Assembly (NCBI GenBank): GCA_000697055.1
Contig: JNDT01002122.1
Coordinates: forward strand, 1 to 64,000
Reading direction: 5' to 3'
Source: Saksenaea vasiformis B4078
Lineage: Eukaryota > Mucoromycota > Mucoromycetes > Mucorales > Saksenaeaceae
Length of the DNA: 64,000 nucleotides
The translations under genes and the position numbers were made by a program. Each line of letters starts with the position of its first letter. The first letter of the stretch is position 1. Below are positions 1-11,252 of this stretch, piece after piece. The notes under the pieces are model-generated. The model did no database searches and was not told the origin of the DNA. It worked only from the letters and a program-made list of their open reading frames with translations.

Positions 1-1284
1 TATAACAGCATATTCTCCTCTTGGTTATCTCAAGCCATCTCAAAAGGTCTTTTCCAAAGGTTTTTCTTTTATTTCTCAAACCGCCTTTTATTGCTCGCCT
101 CCGTTGGTTATTCTCAAGAAACCACCGTTAATCCGAATCCATTGATTCCTTTTCTTTTCTTTTCTTTTCTTTTTATTATACCCTCTGTCTGACAAGCGAC
201 GACAATTCCGCTGTCCTCTTTTTATTTTCCTTTTTTATCTTTGACGAAACTCTTTGACGAAACTCTTCGCCGATTCAAGGTAACTATATCAACGATCTTA
301 CTAACGATCATATTTTATTTTATCCAGATCTCTTTGGATATTGTCAATACTAACAACAGCTGCTCTATTCAACCTTTTCTTTTTCTTTCTTCAAGCTTTA
401 CCGCTTAACCAAGTCTTGGTGTTTGACTTAAATCTACACCTGGTGCTCACTCAATTTCGAACCTTTCTATCAACGAACATTACTCAACTGATACCTTTAA
501 CAACAATTACCATCATCCAGCTTACGCTACGACAACACTTGGAACAACACTATCCACATACAGCAACCGAAAAATACAGCGCAACGACGCTCCAATCCTG
601 GTACTTCGTTCGAGCAAAATAAGACATTACTGTCATAAAAATGAGTAGTTTGATTCAAAGCGACTTTGGTCACAGGTCTAAGTAACGGGTCCCGCAAGCT
701 GCTGACAGTACCGGTGATTTGTTCATTTATTGGTTCATCACAATGTCTTCGCCGCGAGATTATACTATCACAGGAATATGCACCATTTTCTTGTGATCTG
801 ATATTATGCTGCGAAGTGTACTTCAGCTTACCATTAATATGACAGGTTTAATGTTACGTAAAACGTTGGCTACTTATAAATGTGCGGTTCATAAGAATGC
901 GGACCTTAGTATCTAACAATCATTAGTTTACAGTTATTGCTTTTGACTTGTAGGTTTATATATCACCTTCCATCTAGATTGTCCTTACGACCCGTCTAGT
1001 TAAATAAAGGAAAAGGCAGTGCGTATGTACAGGTATCTCTGCGCATTTCAAAAGAGGCCATTGTGAATCGAAACAAAGAAGGTTAAGGCAAGTATGCATA
1101 GCATATAATAATGATAGCCGGAAGCATAGATCATATGAAATTTTGCGTAGGCTTATAATGCTACGGCGCAGTACCAAGGATTGGGACTATAAATGACGGG
1201 ACCTACTAACCTTGTGAGCAGAGCTATTTCTTCTCGTACCATCTCTAGTCTATATTCTTTTGTTTTGCTTTGACTTTTGCAAGC
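1..1284. other. Non-coding flank, pyrimidine-rich at its left end
   Basis: No gene is supported here. Positions 1-340 are strongly pyrimidine-rich and contain a 13-bp direct duplication (238-250 and 251-263), resembling a leader or promoter of a highly expressed fungal gene, but no convincing coding frame follows. An open stretch at about 341-622 lacks an ATG at its start and its predicted residues are dominated by Leu/Thr/Phe from CT-rich DNA, so it is not called. The last 200 bases are the presumed promoter of the oxygenase gene that starts at 1285. Confidence 0.5.
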
Positions 1285-2535
1285 ATGTTTGTCGCGCAAT
1301 TACCAGCAGCCTGGCCGGCAGAAATACAATGGATGCAGATAGCAGCTGCTTCGGCGGTCGTCTGCTCAATGTGGTATCTTGCCCTTGTCCAGTTTTATCG
1401 TTTTCGGCACGTTCGGGATTTGCATCGCAAGTATCCTAATTCAGATGTTGTGTTGCAAGACTCTGCTATTGCAGAAGAAGTATTTAGCTTGACATCCAAG
1501 AAAGAATTCCCTTGTAAGTCCTGGCAATCATGAGGGAAGCTTAAAGTAAAAGTATAGTCATGTACAGACAGGCACTAGAATTGGCACTGTTCAAGACTTA
1601 CAGTGTGCCGACCATTAGCCGCTTACTCCTAGCTACCGGTCAATTGGAGAAACACACAAGTCGCCGTGCAGAAGACACAGAACTACTATTATTGGAAATT
1701 ACCGAAACGTATGCGCGAATCGAAAATGCCAAAGACAATAATCTGAATCTCAATGAAGACGACATAATTCAACAACGATCGCGCTCTCTTACAGCTATGG
1801 CACGGCTGAACCATCTGCACGGTCAATACAAGATTGTCAATAACGACTTCCTTTATACACTTGGCTTATTTATTTTGGAGCCTATTCGTTGGATTAACAA
1901 GTATGAATATCGTAAACTGGACCAACGGGAAATCAACGTAAGTACAAGAAGTCATCAAAGGTGAATTAAACACTGTAGCAGGCATTTTTCCGCGTATGGT
2001 GTGACATCGGACAAGCAATGACAATCCAAGATATTCCAGAGTCGATTGAAGAGCTCGAGAAATTCATGAAGGTATATAAAACACCAGTACGTTACATCGT
2101 GTCTTACCACATGCGAAGAAATATGAAGAATCATGTGTCAGATACCATCGAGCGAATGCGAAAATAGCAGACGCGACTATCCGTCATCTGTCTTCCCGCT
2201 TTCCTTCACGCTTTTCTTCATGGATGGAGCCCATATTTCGTCCAGTCGTAGCTTGTACACTAGAGCCACACATTATCGATGCTTTTGGAATGCAATATCC
2301 TTCCTGGCTGTTGCAGGCAACGTTTGACACTATGCTTTATCTGCGAGCATTCGTTATACGCCATTTCTTTTCACCTCGGAAATCCAACTTGATTCGCACT
2401 CCAGTTCACCCGAACAAAGAAGGGAAATATGTCCCTATTTTCTGTCTGTATCAGCCAGAATATCCAGACGGTTATGATATCTCTGCATTAGGACCGCAGA
2501 AATTTTGTCCCGTGAAGAGTCCAGAAACATTTTAG
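1285..2535 (+). CDS. MpaB/DUF2236-family ER-bound oxygenase-like protein
   Basis: Four exons: 1285-1513, 1558-1937, 1982-2071 and 2119-2535 (371 aa). The third acceptor is a tandem CAG/TAG choice that would add or drop one Gln. A single hydrophobic segment at about residues 17-38 suggests an N-terminal membrane anchor. The body carries the helical hallmarks of the MpaB/rubber-oxygenase catalytic family: PTISRLLLATGQ, RLNHLHGQYKIVNNDFLYTL with His residues placed like the heme-binding region, and REINAFFRVWCDIGQAM. Known family members (MpaB, latex-clearing proteins) are heme-dependent oxygenases; the substrate here cannot be inferred. The first in-frame ATG is used; a TTG five codons upstream is not. 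The next gene on the same strand begins about 110 bp downstream. Confidence 0.85.
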
Positions 2536-2643
2536 ATTATCAAACAGTTTTTAAGCAAAAAAAGGAGTCTGTGTCCCCAGAGAACGCATATATTTGGACA
2601 AAATTTTTCTCCTCTCTCACTCTTCCCTTCTTTCGATTATTGT

Positions 2644-4422
2644 ATGTCTGTTCGCACGTTTGACCGTACAGAAGTCGGCCGTCATTCGACTGAAACTGAC
2701 TGCTGGGTGATCATTGACAGCAACGTCTACGATCTCAGCAAGTTTATCCATTTGCATCCTGGAGGTGTAAGCCCTATTCTTGAGTATGCTGGGAAAGACG
2801 CCACAGACGCCTTTTACGGCCTACACCGGCAGGAGGTGCTTATCAAATATGACCGATACAAAATCGGCACAATTGCGAACGAGGAACCCAAGATCCATAT
2901 CTGTCAGTCAGGTGACATTTCTCAAGTTCCTTATGCAGAATCTAGCGCCTGGATGGGTTACAAGTCCCCTTACTTCAAGTAAGATGCCAATGACCGTACA
3001 TACGCAGATTTGACGACTGAATGATTGTAGGGAGTCGCACTTTAGGTTTCGCGCTGCCCTACGCAAGATCCTAGACGAACTAGCGCCAGAAGCCCGAAGT
3101 TATGAAGAAACAGGGGACAAACCGTCCAATGAATTTATGCAAAAGCTGGGATCTCACGGAATCTTAGCTGCTAACATCGGTCCTGGTCCATGGTTACGCG
3201 CCTTCAACTTACCTGGTAATGTAACAGCAGATGAATACGACTATTTCCATGAAATGATTGCACATGAAGAATCTGCTCGCTGGACCTCTCCTGGCACTAA
3301 TTCTGGCGTTTTTGGTGGCATGGTCATTTCCATTCCCACCGTCATCAATTTTGGTAGACCAAAACTTCAGGAAAAGATCATACCAGAAGTCCTTTCAGGA
3401 AAAAAACGCATGTGTCTGGCCATTACAGAACCATCCACCGGTTCAGATGTTTCTAGGATTACAACGACTGCAGTGCGAACTCCTGACGGAAAACATTTCA
3501 TAGTAAACGGTACCAAGAAATGGATTACTACAGGTAAAGAGGGATAAACGTTTGCAGACTTGACGTCGTCTATTTAGGGTTGTTTGCTGATTACTTTTCT
3601 GTGGCTGTCCGTACCGAAGGTGGTATTTCGATGCTCCTAATTGAACGTGGCGAAGGCATTGAGACCAAGCCAATCAAGACTTCCTACTCTCCTAGTGCTG
3701 GTACAGCCTATGTTACGTTTGAGAATGTAAAGCGGTTCTCTTTTTCGTGGGAAAGTGTTATGACACGAATTATTTACAGGTCAAGGTACCCGTGGAAAAT
3801 CTACTTGGCAAAGAAAATCATGGATTTAAGGTCATCTTATCTAATTTCAATCACGAACGTTGGGTAATGCTCGCAGGCGCTTCCATGGGTGCAAGATGTG
3901 TCCTACAGGATTGTTTCAAATGGGCAAATCAGCGTGAAGTTTTTGGGAAGAGACTTATAGAACAGGCAGTGATACGGAATAAGCTAGCTAGGATGGTAAT
4001 ATTTTTTCGAGGACTAATCAAATGACTAATTGTATTTGCTTTTAGGTTTGTGAAGTTGAAAGCGTCCATAACTGGCTGGAACACATTACTTACCAAATGT
4101 GTCACATGAATTACAATGAACAATCTGAAAAATTAGCAGGTCCACTTGCGTTGTGCAAGTTTCGGATGACTCGTATGTTACATAATATCTCGGACGAAGC
4201 TTGCCAGATATTTGGTGGCCGTGCAATTACTCGGGGTGGCATGGGACGAGCGGTTGAAAACGCTCAAAGGACCTACAAATTCACCGTACGTTACATCTGA
4301 CTTGACATTGTCACTGACCATTTTGCATGCTTTAGGCAATCTTGGGTGGAGCTGAAGAAATTATGGCTGATCTTGGCATCCGTCAAGCGATGCGCAATTT
4401 CCCGCAAAACGCCAGACTTTAA
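2644..4422 (+). CDS. Cytochrome b5 / acyl-CoA dehydrogenase fusion protein
   Basis: Six exons: 2644-2978, 3031-3533, 3578-3726, 3780-3995, 4046-4285 and 4336-4422 (509 aa). Residues about 3-80 form a cytochrome b5 heme domain with the HPGG motif and a second His in FYGLHR. The rest is an acyl-CoA dehydrogenase: the middle domain has CLAITEPSTGSDVS and GTKKWITTG (flavin/substrate contacts) and the C-terminal helical domain has REVFGKRL, DEACQIFGGRAITRGG and ILGGAEEIM. The position that is the catalytic Glu in medium-chain enzymes is Gly in ILGGAEEIM, so the base probably sits elsewhere, as in long-chain/isovaleryl types (inference). Such b5-ACAD fusions are known in fungi and suggest acyl-CoA oxidation coupled to a heme electron carrier. 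There is no obvious mitochondrial presequence. It ends 52 bp from the convergent neighbour. Confidence 0.93.
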
Positions 4423-4474
4423 CTACAGCACATCTTTATTTTGTAAACGAAAGAAAAAAAAAAGAGAGAATCTT

Positions 4475-5436
4475 TTAATCCCTTTGCATTGCTGATAAAA
4501 TTTCCAAGATTCTGAGGAACAAATTGATGATATCCATATACAGGCTGACTGAAGCCATAATATAGTCCTCGGGCGAGTAGCGGTTAAAGATTAAGTAGGT
4601 GTCAAAAATAATGTAGCCAGAGAAGATCACCACGCCAGCAATCGCCAGTGCCAGTTCAAATCCTTTGGAGAATGGAATGAAGATCTGAACAACGCCAGCC
4701 AGCAGTAGGATCCAGATACCGGCAAACAGACTATGCAAAAAAGTTAGCATCGATTCAAAGCCCCTGTGTAACTTTCTCTTACATCGGGCCTAAACCGCTG
4801 AAATCCCACTTTGATTGCAATGTAAACAATGTAAGGGCAACAAACACACCAAAAGTAATGACCAGCGCTTGGAGAACAATGGTCTTTTCGTAAAATGTCA
4901 CTGGATGTAATGTCATCAAAAATGAAATCCATGCTTTGACTCTCACTTACCTACGGTACCAACCATGTGTCCTTCCAACAGGGTAAACAGTGCAAGCAAG
5001 CCATAGTTCAAAGGTGTGGAACGTGCTTTCCACATTAGAGCAAACAATGTACCAAGGGAGGCGAGCATTGACGCAATCAACACCCATTGACTTTGACAGA
5101 TTAGTCATTTATACGATTCAACTCACACATGCTTACTGTGTCTGGACCCAGTCTTTAACGCTGGCATTGTACATGTACACCGCCGAAAGCACACATGTAC
5201 TAAGAATTTGGAAGGATAAAATTGAGTAGACCTTGCGAACAAAGGCTATGTTGATTGAGTTCCAATGTCTTCCAACATGTTCCAATATTACCCATTCTTA
5301 TTTCCAAAGGGCTATTTGCAACAGTCTCCTTGTACATATCGTCATTTTCACGAGAACCGAAGAGTGGTTCACGAGCTTCCTCACCGTAGGCAGGGGGAGG
5401 CGCTGTGTAATAGTTTTGCGGAGTACCATACGACAT
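4475..5436 (-). CDS. BXI1: Bax inhibitor-1 / TMBIM (LFG) family membrane protein
   Basis: Five exons read on the minus strand: 5436-5292, 5245-5137, 5090-4951, 4900-4783 and 4730-4475 (255 aa). A soluble, Pro/Tyr-rich N-terminus (residues 1-45, starting MSYGTPQNYYTAPPPAYG) is followed by about seven hydrophobic segments, as in lifeguard/Bax-inhibitor-1 proteins. Family marks are FVRKVYSILSFQIL at the first helix, LEGHMVGTV, and near the C-terminus YIIFDTYLIF and SPEDYIMASVSLYMDIINLF. Members are ER, Golgi or vacuolar membrane Ca2+-leak and cell-death regulators; yeast Bxi1/Ybh3 is the closest named fungal relative. An upstream in-frame ATG would add 18 residues, but MSYG matches typical family starts. 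Convergent with the acyl-CoA dehydrogenase fusion gene. Confidence 0.92.
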
Positions 5437-7171
5437 TCTGCGAGAAGTGTGTTTCCGCAGGAAAAAGAACTCAGCAAGTGGTTTTATCATTTACCCCGTG
5501 ACAGTCGTCTTTGGTGCGCCCAAGAGCGAAGCCTTCGGGCACAACAGATCCGTGCTTTGCGGCCACGTAATGCGTCAGTCAGAACGTATACTGAAATCAT
5601 CGAAAAGCTATACTGTAACCAATGACGTGTGATCCTTACAGGTAGTCAGTACAGAATTAAACAAAATAGAATTTTGATGTATGAGGGTCTCCCAGGAAAG
5701 GCAAGACCTAGCTGCATCGTTAATAGAAGCTGTTCCAAGGGCGTATTTCCTATCTATATAATCGCGCCATTATCTATGGTAATACACGGAACAGATTGCA
5801 GACGGAGGGCATCCATGTCGTACATCACTTTTCCAATATGTAAGCCCAAATTGGCAAAGATTGACGGACCGATCCTAGCTTTCTGGAGACCTCATGGAGT
5901 TCCGTAGCCTAGATGGATGCGTTGTTATATGTTAGCAAATAAAAAAGTTACTTATCAGAAAATGTTGTCTTTGAACCATTCTACAAAACACATTTGGCAT
6001 TCATATTGTCTCAAAAAGAAAACAAAGCGAAGTTGGTTTTACGACATGAATGCTGGTATTATGTTGCTTATTGGAATGACATTTACGCTACCCTAAAGAA
6101 ATTATGCATCCATCAAGAGTCAGGTTTGCACTGAGAAAGGAATGAAATGCGGGTGTCCCCTGAATTCAATCCGTGCAGCGTTGGCGATGCAGAGAAGAAG
6201 ACGTCCCCTTTAATAAAAGCTCATTACACCAGTTCTACCATACTTCTTGAATTTCAAAAAGCTATTGATCTATTTGCACATTGCTACTGATCCGACGTCA
6301 TAACTGCTTCCGGCAATCTTCCCCGTCTGGCGTTCTCATGGGCTGACAGGCCCCTTTTTTACGCTCTCTGTGTCGTCCACACATTTTGTGTTTGTCACGG
6401 ATGTCTTCAACCACTTTGCTTAGTAATATGTGCAAATAATGAGGTTTTAACAAAGTTTATGTAACGTAGCTGGACTTGATCTACCTTATTCTGTAATCAG
6501 GTCCTCGAAGCTATTCGTGCTGGGAATTTCATAATCAATCATTGTGTTTAACATGCACTGCATCTCAAATGCGAGCTTGAATCGATCGTCAGTGATCCAT
6601 ATGCTTCGTGGACTTTTGACCTCAACAGTTTAACACATCTCTATGTGCCCCGTGGCTGACCTATCAATCCCGACATCCGGCTTGGTACACCATCGATCAG
6701 CCGAAATTTTGAGTTGTTTCATTCCAATCTGCAAAGAGGTGATATATAGTCTAGGGATCCTAATAACGAAGCGACTATACCGACAACCGTACCATACCGC
6801 TAGGAGCCCTAGGTGCGAGATTTTCTCTGAACAAGAGGTAGGTATCTTTCTTCATCCCGACTGTGCGCTTTGGTATAAAGTTGAGCGGTTCAGACATTTA
6901 TACCTGTGATAACCTTGCTTCCTTTACTGTCTGTCCTTCTTCAATCACCAAGTCAGACAGCCTTTCGATCTGCTGTGGAGTCTGTTTTTTCTATATAACC
7001 TCTCGTTCTATCTTCATGTTCACGATACGCACACATGGCTAATTTGGAAAATGGACAAAGCCTGTTAAGCTTTCATCTCTAGTATTTTCAACAAGTAATG
7101 AGGCATTTGCCAATGTACGCATCCGCATAAAGGTATCGTTTGCTAACCAGCTCTCCTTTTCTTGGCGAATG
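5437..7171. other. Intergenic, no gene recognised
   Basis: About 1.7 kb with only short, compositionally random open stretches (for example 5629-5907 and 6643-6909) that show no family motif and no plausible splice partners. The right side leads into the inverted-repeat element at 7172. The left side includes the promoter of the minus-strand Bax-inhibitor gene. Confidence 0.5.
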
Positions 7172-7593
7172 GTGTGAGTTTACGGGAATTGCTACGGACA
7201 CTCAGCATCCACCTCTTAGGGACACTCATGTAACATAATTCAGAGAACTATTAGATAGATAGCTCAGAATCCTCTAATGAAATCTGATCGTACGCAAATA
7301 CCAACAAGTGTCTGACTTTCCGAGCATCGACTGTTTAGGCTTAGATAGATGAACATTATGATACCTAGCTGTAAGCGCTCGATGGGAACTTAATGTATGG
7401 GCACTCAGCTCATAGGCGCTCATCTTATGGACGCCAGCTGCACAGATACCCACGATTTGGTTTTTATTTGAGTACCGTCATGCTTGCATTAAACCGTGGT
7501 AAGACAGTTGTCCAGCAGCCGGCGAAAACACGTTGCATGAATGTCCCTAAGGGGTAGACGCTGAGTGTCCGTAGCAATTCCCTGAGTTTACAC
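7172..7593. repeat. MITE-like element with about 60-bp terminal inverted repeats
   Basis: The left arm (about 7172-7233) and right arm (about 7535-7593) are inverted copies. A 23-bp core matches perfectly: 7184-7206 against the reverse complement of 7560-7582. The similarity continues outward (GTGTGAGTTTAC against GTGTAAACTCA) and inward through TTAGGGACA(C/T)TCATG. The 300-bp interior is non-coding and contains diverged internal echoes near 7400-7435 (GGGCACTCAGCTCATAGG). Size and architecture fit a non-autonomous DNA transposon. No target-site duplication could be established by eye, so the exact ends are uncertain. Confidence 0.75.
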
Positions 7594-7692
7594 AGCGCGA
7601 CCCGCAAAATTCATTACCAGGCGGTGCAAACGTCACACCGAAAATGCTGTAGTTGCCTTTTGATCTCTTGATTCATCAATCTCAGTCAAACC

Positions 7693-8375
7693 ATGCCTAA
7701 AGTGCAACGAAATAAAGGGAGAGCAACTAAGCAAGAGAATCCTTTACGACTTCGCAATCCTACTGTGCATCGGAAGGATGCTGTCGAACAAGTGGTGCAA
7801 GACGGCGGAAATGATATTAATGTAAATGCGTTGATCGCACAATCAAGTCAACTCAATCCCAGTAGATCGTCCCAGTACACGAAATGGATGCAACGATGAG
7901 CAAACAAATGAAAAAGAAACTTCGCCACGAAGCTTGGATTGAAAGTATGCGTTCATGTTAGTTATGACATAATATTCATTTTGTGACAGAACTGGATTCT
8001 GCTTACAGTGTGCGAAAGAAACAAAAGAAAAAGGAAAACAACAAACAAAATAACCTGGCTGTCGATTTGGAGGAATTTAATGATCTTCTAAATGATATTA
8101 AGTCTGATCCTTCTCGAAACAAGTCATCAGAAGCACCGACAGCAACACCAGCAGAAGCATCACAAGCAGCCCCGGTTGTCGCGTCGAACAAGATTCGGAC
8201 AAAAAAAGCGAAAAAGAGAGCAGAGTAAGTCAATTATTACAAGCTAACCTATTGACAATGACGTAGAATGCAAGAGATTGTACGGTTTCAAAAAGTCATG
8301 CAACACTCGGCATTCAAGCAAGACCCTTTGGCAACAATCCGACAGCACGTTCAAAATACTTTTGGACAGACCTAA
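7693..8375 (+). CDS. SLX9: SLX9-family ribosome biogenesis protein
   Basis: Four exons: 7693-7821, 7866-7944, 7990-8224 and 8267-8375 (183 aa). A small, highly charged protein starting MPKVQRNKGRATKQ. A basic segment MSKQMKKKLRHEAWIES resembles the KKEKMKLRREQWLQKIE block of FAM207A/SLX9. The C-terminus (VRFQKVMQHSAFKQDPLATI) matches the family's terminal helix, which reads roughly RF..VL..P.F...PL..I. SLX9 binds pre-40S particles in the nucleolus and supports ITS1 processing and export. The first intron was placed because the direct reading frame stops at 7897 and the KKLRHEAW block lies in another frame; removing 7822-7865 restores it. A Lys-rich and Ala/Pro linker lies at residues 75-145. 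Confidence 0.7.
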
Positions 8376-8649
8376 AAAATGTACATTTGTTCTTCCTTGG
8401 TTATAAATAAAAGTAATAGAGTCCGAGAGAAAGCATTATTGGCATCTACGAAGGATCGGTCTGCGCATGATAAAACGGGGTTATCAGCATACAATCAAGA
8501 GATTATAGTGCTTTGGAGCCGAGGTTTGATGTATCCCGCGAGAAATGATTGTCATCACTATACCTACTCGTCACTTTCTCCCCCTCTTCAGAACACAGTC
8601 AGCCAAAAGGAACGAGACTCCGAATTATTTTGGGTGTAACCTGTGCTTA
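8376..8649. other. Short intergenic spacer
   Basis: No gene recognised. It lies between the SLX9 stop and the tandem repeats that follow. An open stretch (8379-8639) has no motif and no domain-like composition. Confidence 0.4.
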
Positions 8650-8930
8650 TCTTGAAACAGTTTTACTGCTTTCCGATGGGATACTGGGAATCCATCACTG
8701 AAGTACCTCAATACAAAAACGATTTATTGTTTCAATGAGACATTTCCTTACCTTGAGACATTTTTAGTGCTTTCCGAAAGGATACCGAAAAACCCATCAC
8801 TGAAGCACTTTAATGCAAAAATGATGTCCTTGCTTCCGTGGAACGCCCTTCTTGTATTCGAGATACTCTTACTGCTTCCAACAGGATATTGGGAATCCGT
8901 CACTGAAGCACTTAATGCAAAAATGGGGTC
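8650..8930. repeat. Three diverged tandem repeats of about 102-108 bp
   Basis: Three head-to-tail copies can be aligned from the shared core TGCTTTCCGATGGGATAC: it begins at about 8667, 8769 and 8877. Each is followed about 25 bp later by CATCACTGAAG(C/T)AC and then AAT(A/G)CAAAAA. Copies differ by substitutions and small indels, so the array is old. It lies just upstream of the membrane-protein gene at 9263 and may be part of its promoter region, or a remnant of a repeat family. Confidence 0.7.
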
Positions 8931-9262
8931 ACCCTGGTGCGAACTATTCCTTGGATTGACGCAAAATAAACCACTCTGTGCAAAGGCTCACCACTTTCCA
9001 GCCGGAAATGCACTTCGGGTTGAGTGTGAAAGGACATCTAGTTGACGCAAACATTTATTCCAATCCCAATTATTTTCATTTCTCGGTCATTTCAATCTTC
9101 AGCCACCGTAGTTGGCTGAAATTATCGATAGACCACTGTATTGATGTATTACCTATTCTGGATATTTGTTTACAAAACGACGTTCATTTAAAGAACCAGC
9201 CTACTCGATTTTTTGCCTCATCGTTAGATCTGTTTTGCACTGTATCCTTCTACTTTTCCTTT

Positions 9263-10409
9263 ATGCCGTTCGTTCCGTACGATCATTTCAAGCATAGATA
9301 TAACTTTTCCCGGTTGTCAGTCCCTTGCTGCGGATGCATCCAGAACAAGTTGGGTAGCATCCTGGCCTGTCTCATCTGGACCGTACGTTACAACCGGTAA
9401 ACGTTTCATCTGTCTAATGAAACTACTAGGGATTTAGTTTTTATTTTGCCGTACTCGCATTTATGGGGTCTAGCCGTAAGTGTATCTCATTCGTTCTAAA
9501 AAGATGGATTAACGATCATCAAGCATTTTTCTCGTACTTGGACACAATGCCTCTTATTCTCTCAGGAGTTGTGAATTTGCTATTTGGAATAGTAAGTCTG
9601 TGCAGCTTTATTGCAATTTTGATCAAGGTACGATACTATTTACGAATGAACCAGTGCTTAGCAAAATAACAAAGTCGTTAAATGGTACAGCATCGCTTTG
9701 TCAGGATACCGGCACTGGCTTATGTGGTAGCGGCGCTTATGTCCGCCGTCTTGATTGACACACTTGTCAACTTTGTTCTGTTTTCGGTCAATCCATCTGA
9801 CTTCTATGGATGGTGTATACAGTCCTCGCACCATGTTTTTCAAGAAGATTATCAAAAAGCAGCAAACGCGTCGATACCATTCAATCCAGATACAGACCTG
9901 TATAACTGTGACAGACTTTTCCAAGATGAGGTGAAATGGTCCCTCGTCTGTGTAGTAGTGATGTTCCTGCTTTATGTAAGCGCCCCAAGGGGTAAAAATA
10001 GGACTCTATGTTGACCTGATTTCAGATTCACTGGGCGCTCGTCATTGCCTCGTTTGTAGGAGGGGCATTCTACCGCATACCGCCTCCTATGATAGCTACA
10101 ACGGCACCAGGTCCGCCACCGCCAGCCGCGGAGTCAGCACCTCCTCCAACTGAGACAAACGCTAACGTCGCGCCCTCAAAGGATGATGCCCACGTATTCC
10201 ACAATGTAAGTCCAGTTCATACAACGACGCCAGTGTTGCAGGAGCGATATCACAATGCTGCTGGGCAGATGGTCTTTGGTGATAGTAGAAATCACGGGGC
10301 GGATGTACAGAGTACAAATTGCATGACAACTATGGATCTTGAACTGGGACAAAATCATTCCAAGAATGTAAATAGTGATAGACAGCATATCGAGGTTGCA
10401 CATATGTAA
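9263..10409 (+). CDS. Predicted multi-span membrane protein with Pro-rich cytosolic tail
   Basis: Five exons: 9263-9382, 9430-9475, 9524-9627, 9691-9975 and 10026-10409 (312 aa). Not recognised as a named family. It starts MPFVPYDHFKHRYNFSRLSV, followed by a CCGC cluster and hydrophobic segments at about residues 34-52, 65-85, 96-118 and 175-205, so four membrane spans with a short loop between spans 3 and 4. The C-terminal 100 residues are soluble: GPPPPAAESAPPPTE and then Thr/His/Asn-rich sequence. The 48-nt second intron (9476-9523) is in frame, and keeping it would insert 16 charged residues between spans 1 and 2; canonical GTAAGT and CAAG ends favour splicing. Topology resembles small fungal MARVEL-like or tetraspan proteins, but this is inference. 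Confidence 0.7.
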
Positions 10410-11196
10410 TACACCCTTGTTAAACAAGAATACAAAGAACAAACGGCGCCTAAAAAGTCAACTGCAATTGTACACATTTAAGCGCATGGAGTAGTTACAT
10501 CCAGGATAACCAACAAGGAAACTACAGCGTTCCCGACAGATTTGGTTTGCGATAATGTACTCTGAAAATGCTATACTCCAACCTGTGACACGTTGGGCAT
10601 TGTATAGTAGTCTGATACTTTTAAAACCTCGTCCACCGTCGTAGCACATACACAACGCTGTTTTCCTTTAAACACTTAACGGGTTGCTTAAGTTGTCTAA
10701 TTAAAGTTCTCTTTCCTTAATAGCAGAAATATGAAGGACGCTGGTATTTCGAAAGCGGCTTACTCTTAAATGAAGTCTAAAAGAGTAATGAGGGTCTCTC
10801 CTCGGAAAGTGTATCTCCGATCTGCTTACACTAAAGCCCTACAAGGGCTTAGTGTGGCGGATGCTTTATCAATGGACCAGCTGTGTACCGCTAGCTCCCG
10901 ACTACGACTACGTATCAGAGAGCACAGACTTGTCTGCATGTGGCGGGCAGTGAAATATCCGTGAGATGAAAACGAATGATCATGCACACGTGTGACACTC
11001 AAAAGGCGCTACCCTCTCGGGCTTAAAATGTAAAACCAATGCGGAATATCAAATAAGACTCCACTGATAGAATCCCGGGAAATTGCATGTGTAACTGGTC
11101 TAAATACAACGTGGCCCCTGCCAACAGCTGTGAATGGTACATCTCTTAGGCCAGAAAAATGACACAACGTGCGATCATCTTGCAGGTTACAGGGGT
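10410..11196. other. Intergenic region before alkaline phosphatase
   Basis: No gene recognised. It contains one strong short hairpin (listed separately at 10828) and ends in the phosphatase promoter. Open stretches at 10458-10655 (minus) and 10770-10964 (plus) show no motif. Confidence 0.5.
10828..10855. repeat. Short perfect-stem hairpin
   Basis: Arms ACACTAAAGCCCT and AGGGCTTAGTGT pair over 12 bp with a single bulged A and a 3-nt loop. It lies in non-coding DNA about 0.4 kb upstream of the alkaline phosphatase gene. It could be a terminator-like or element-end structure; no function is shown. Confidence 0.5.
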
Positions 11197-11204
11197 TATA
11201 AAAG
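11197..11204 (+). promoter_or_regulatory. TATA box of the alkaline phosphatase gene
   Basis: TATAAAAG lies 56 bp upstream of the proposed ATG at 11253. A second ATG at 11223 is only 19 bp downstream of this box, too close for initiation within a normal transcript, which supports the 11253 start with its clean signal peptide. Confidence 0.45.
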
Positions 11205-11252
11205 GATTATAATCTCACCTTTATGACCTTGATTTCGCATCCGTCTTCTCTC

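Noticed and set aside
341..622. 93-codon open stretch near the left edge
   Set aside because: It starts without ATG, lies in CT-rich leader-like DNA and its residues simply mirror that composition.
5629..6909. Short open frames in the 5.4-7.2 kb gap
   Set aside because: No motif, no splice partners, lengths expected by chance.
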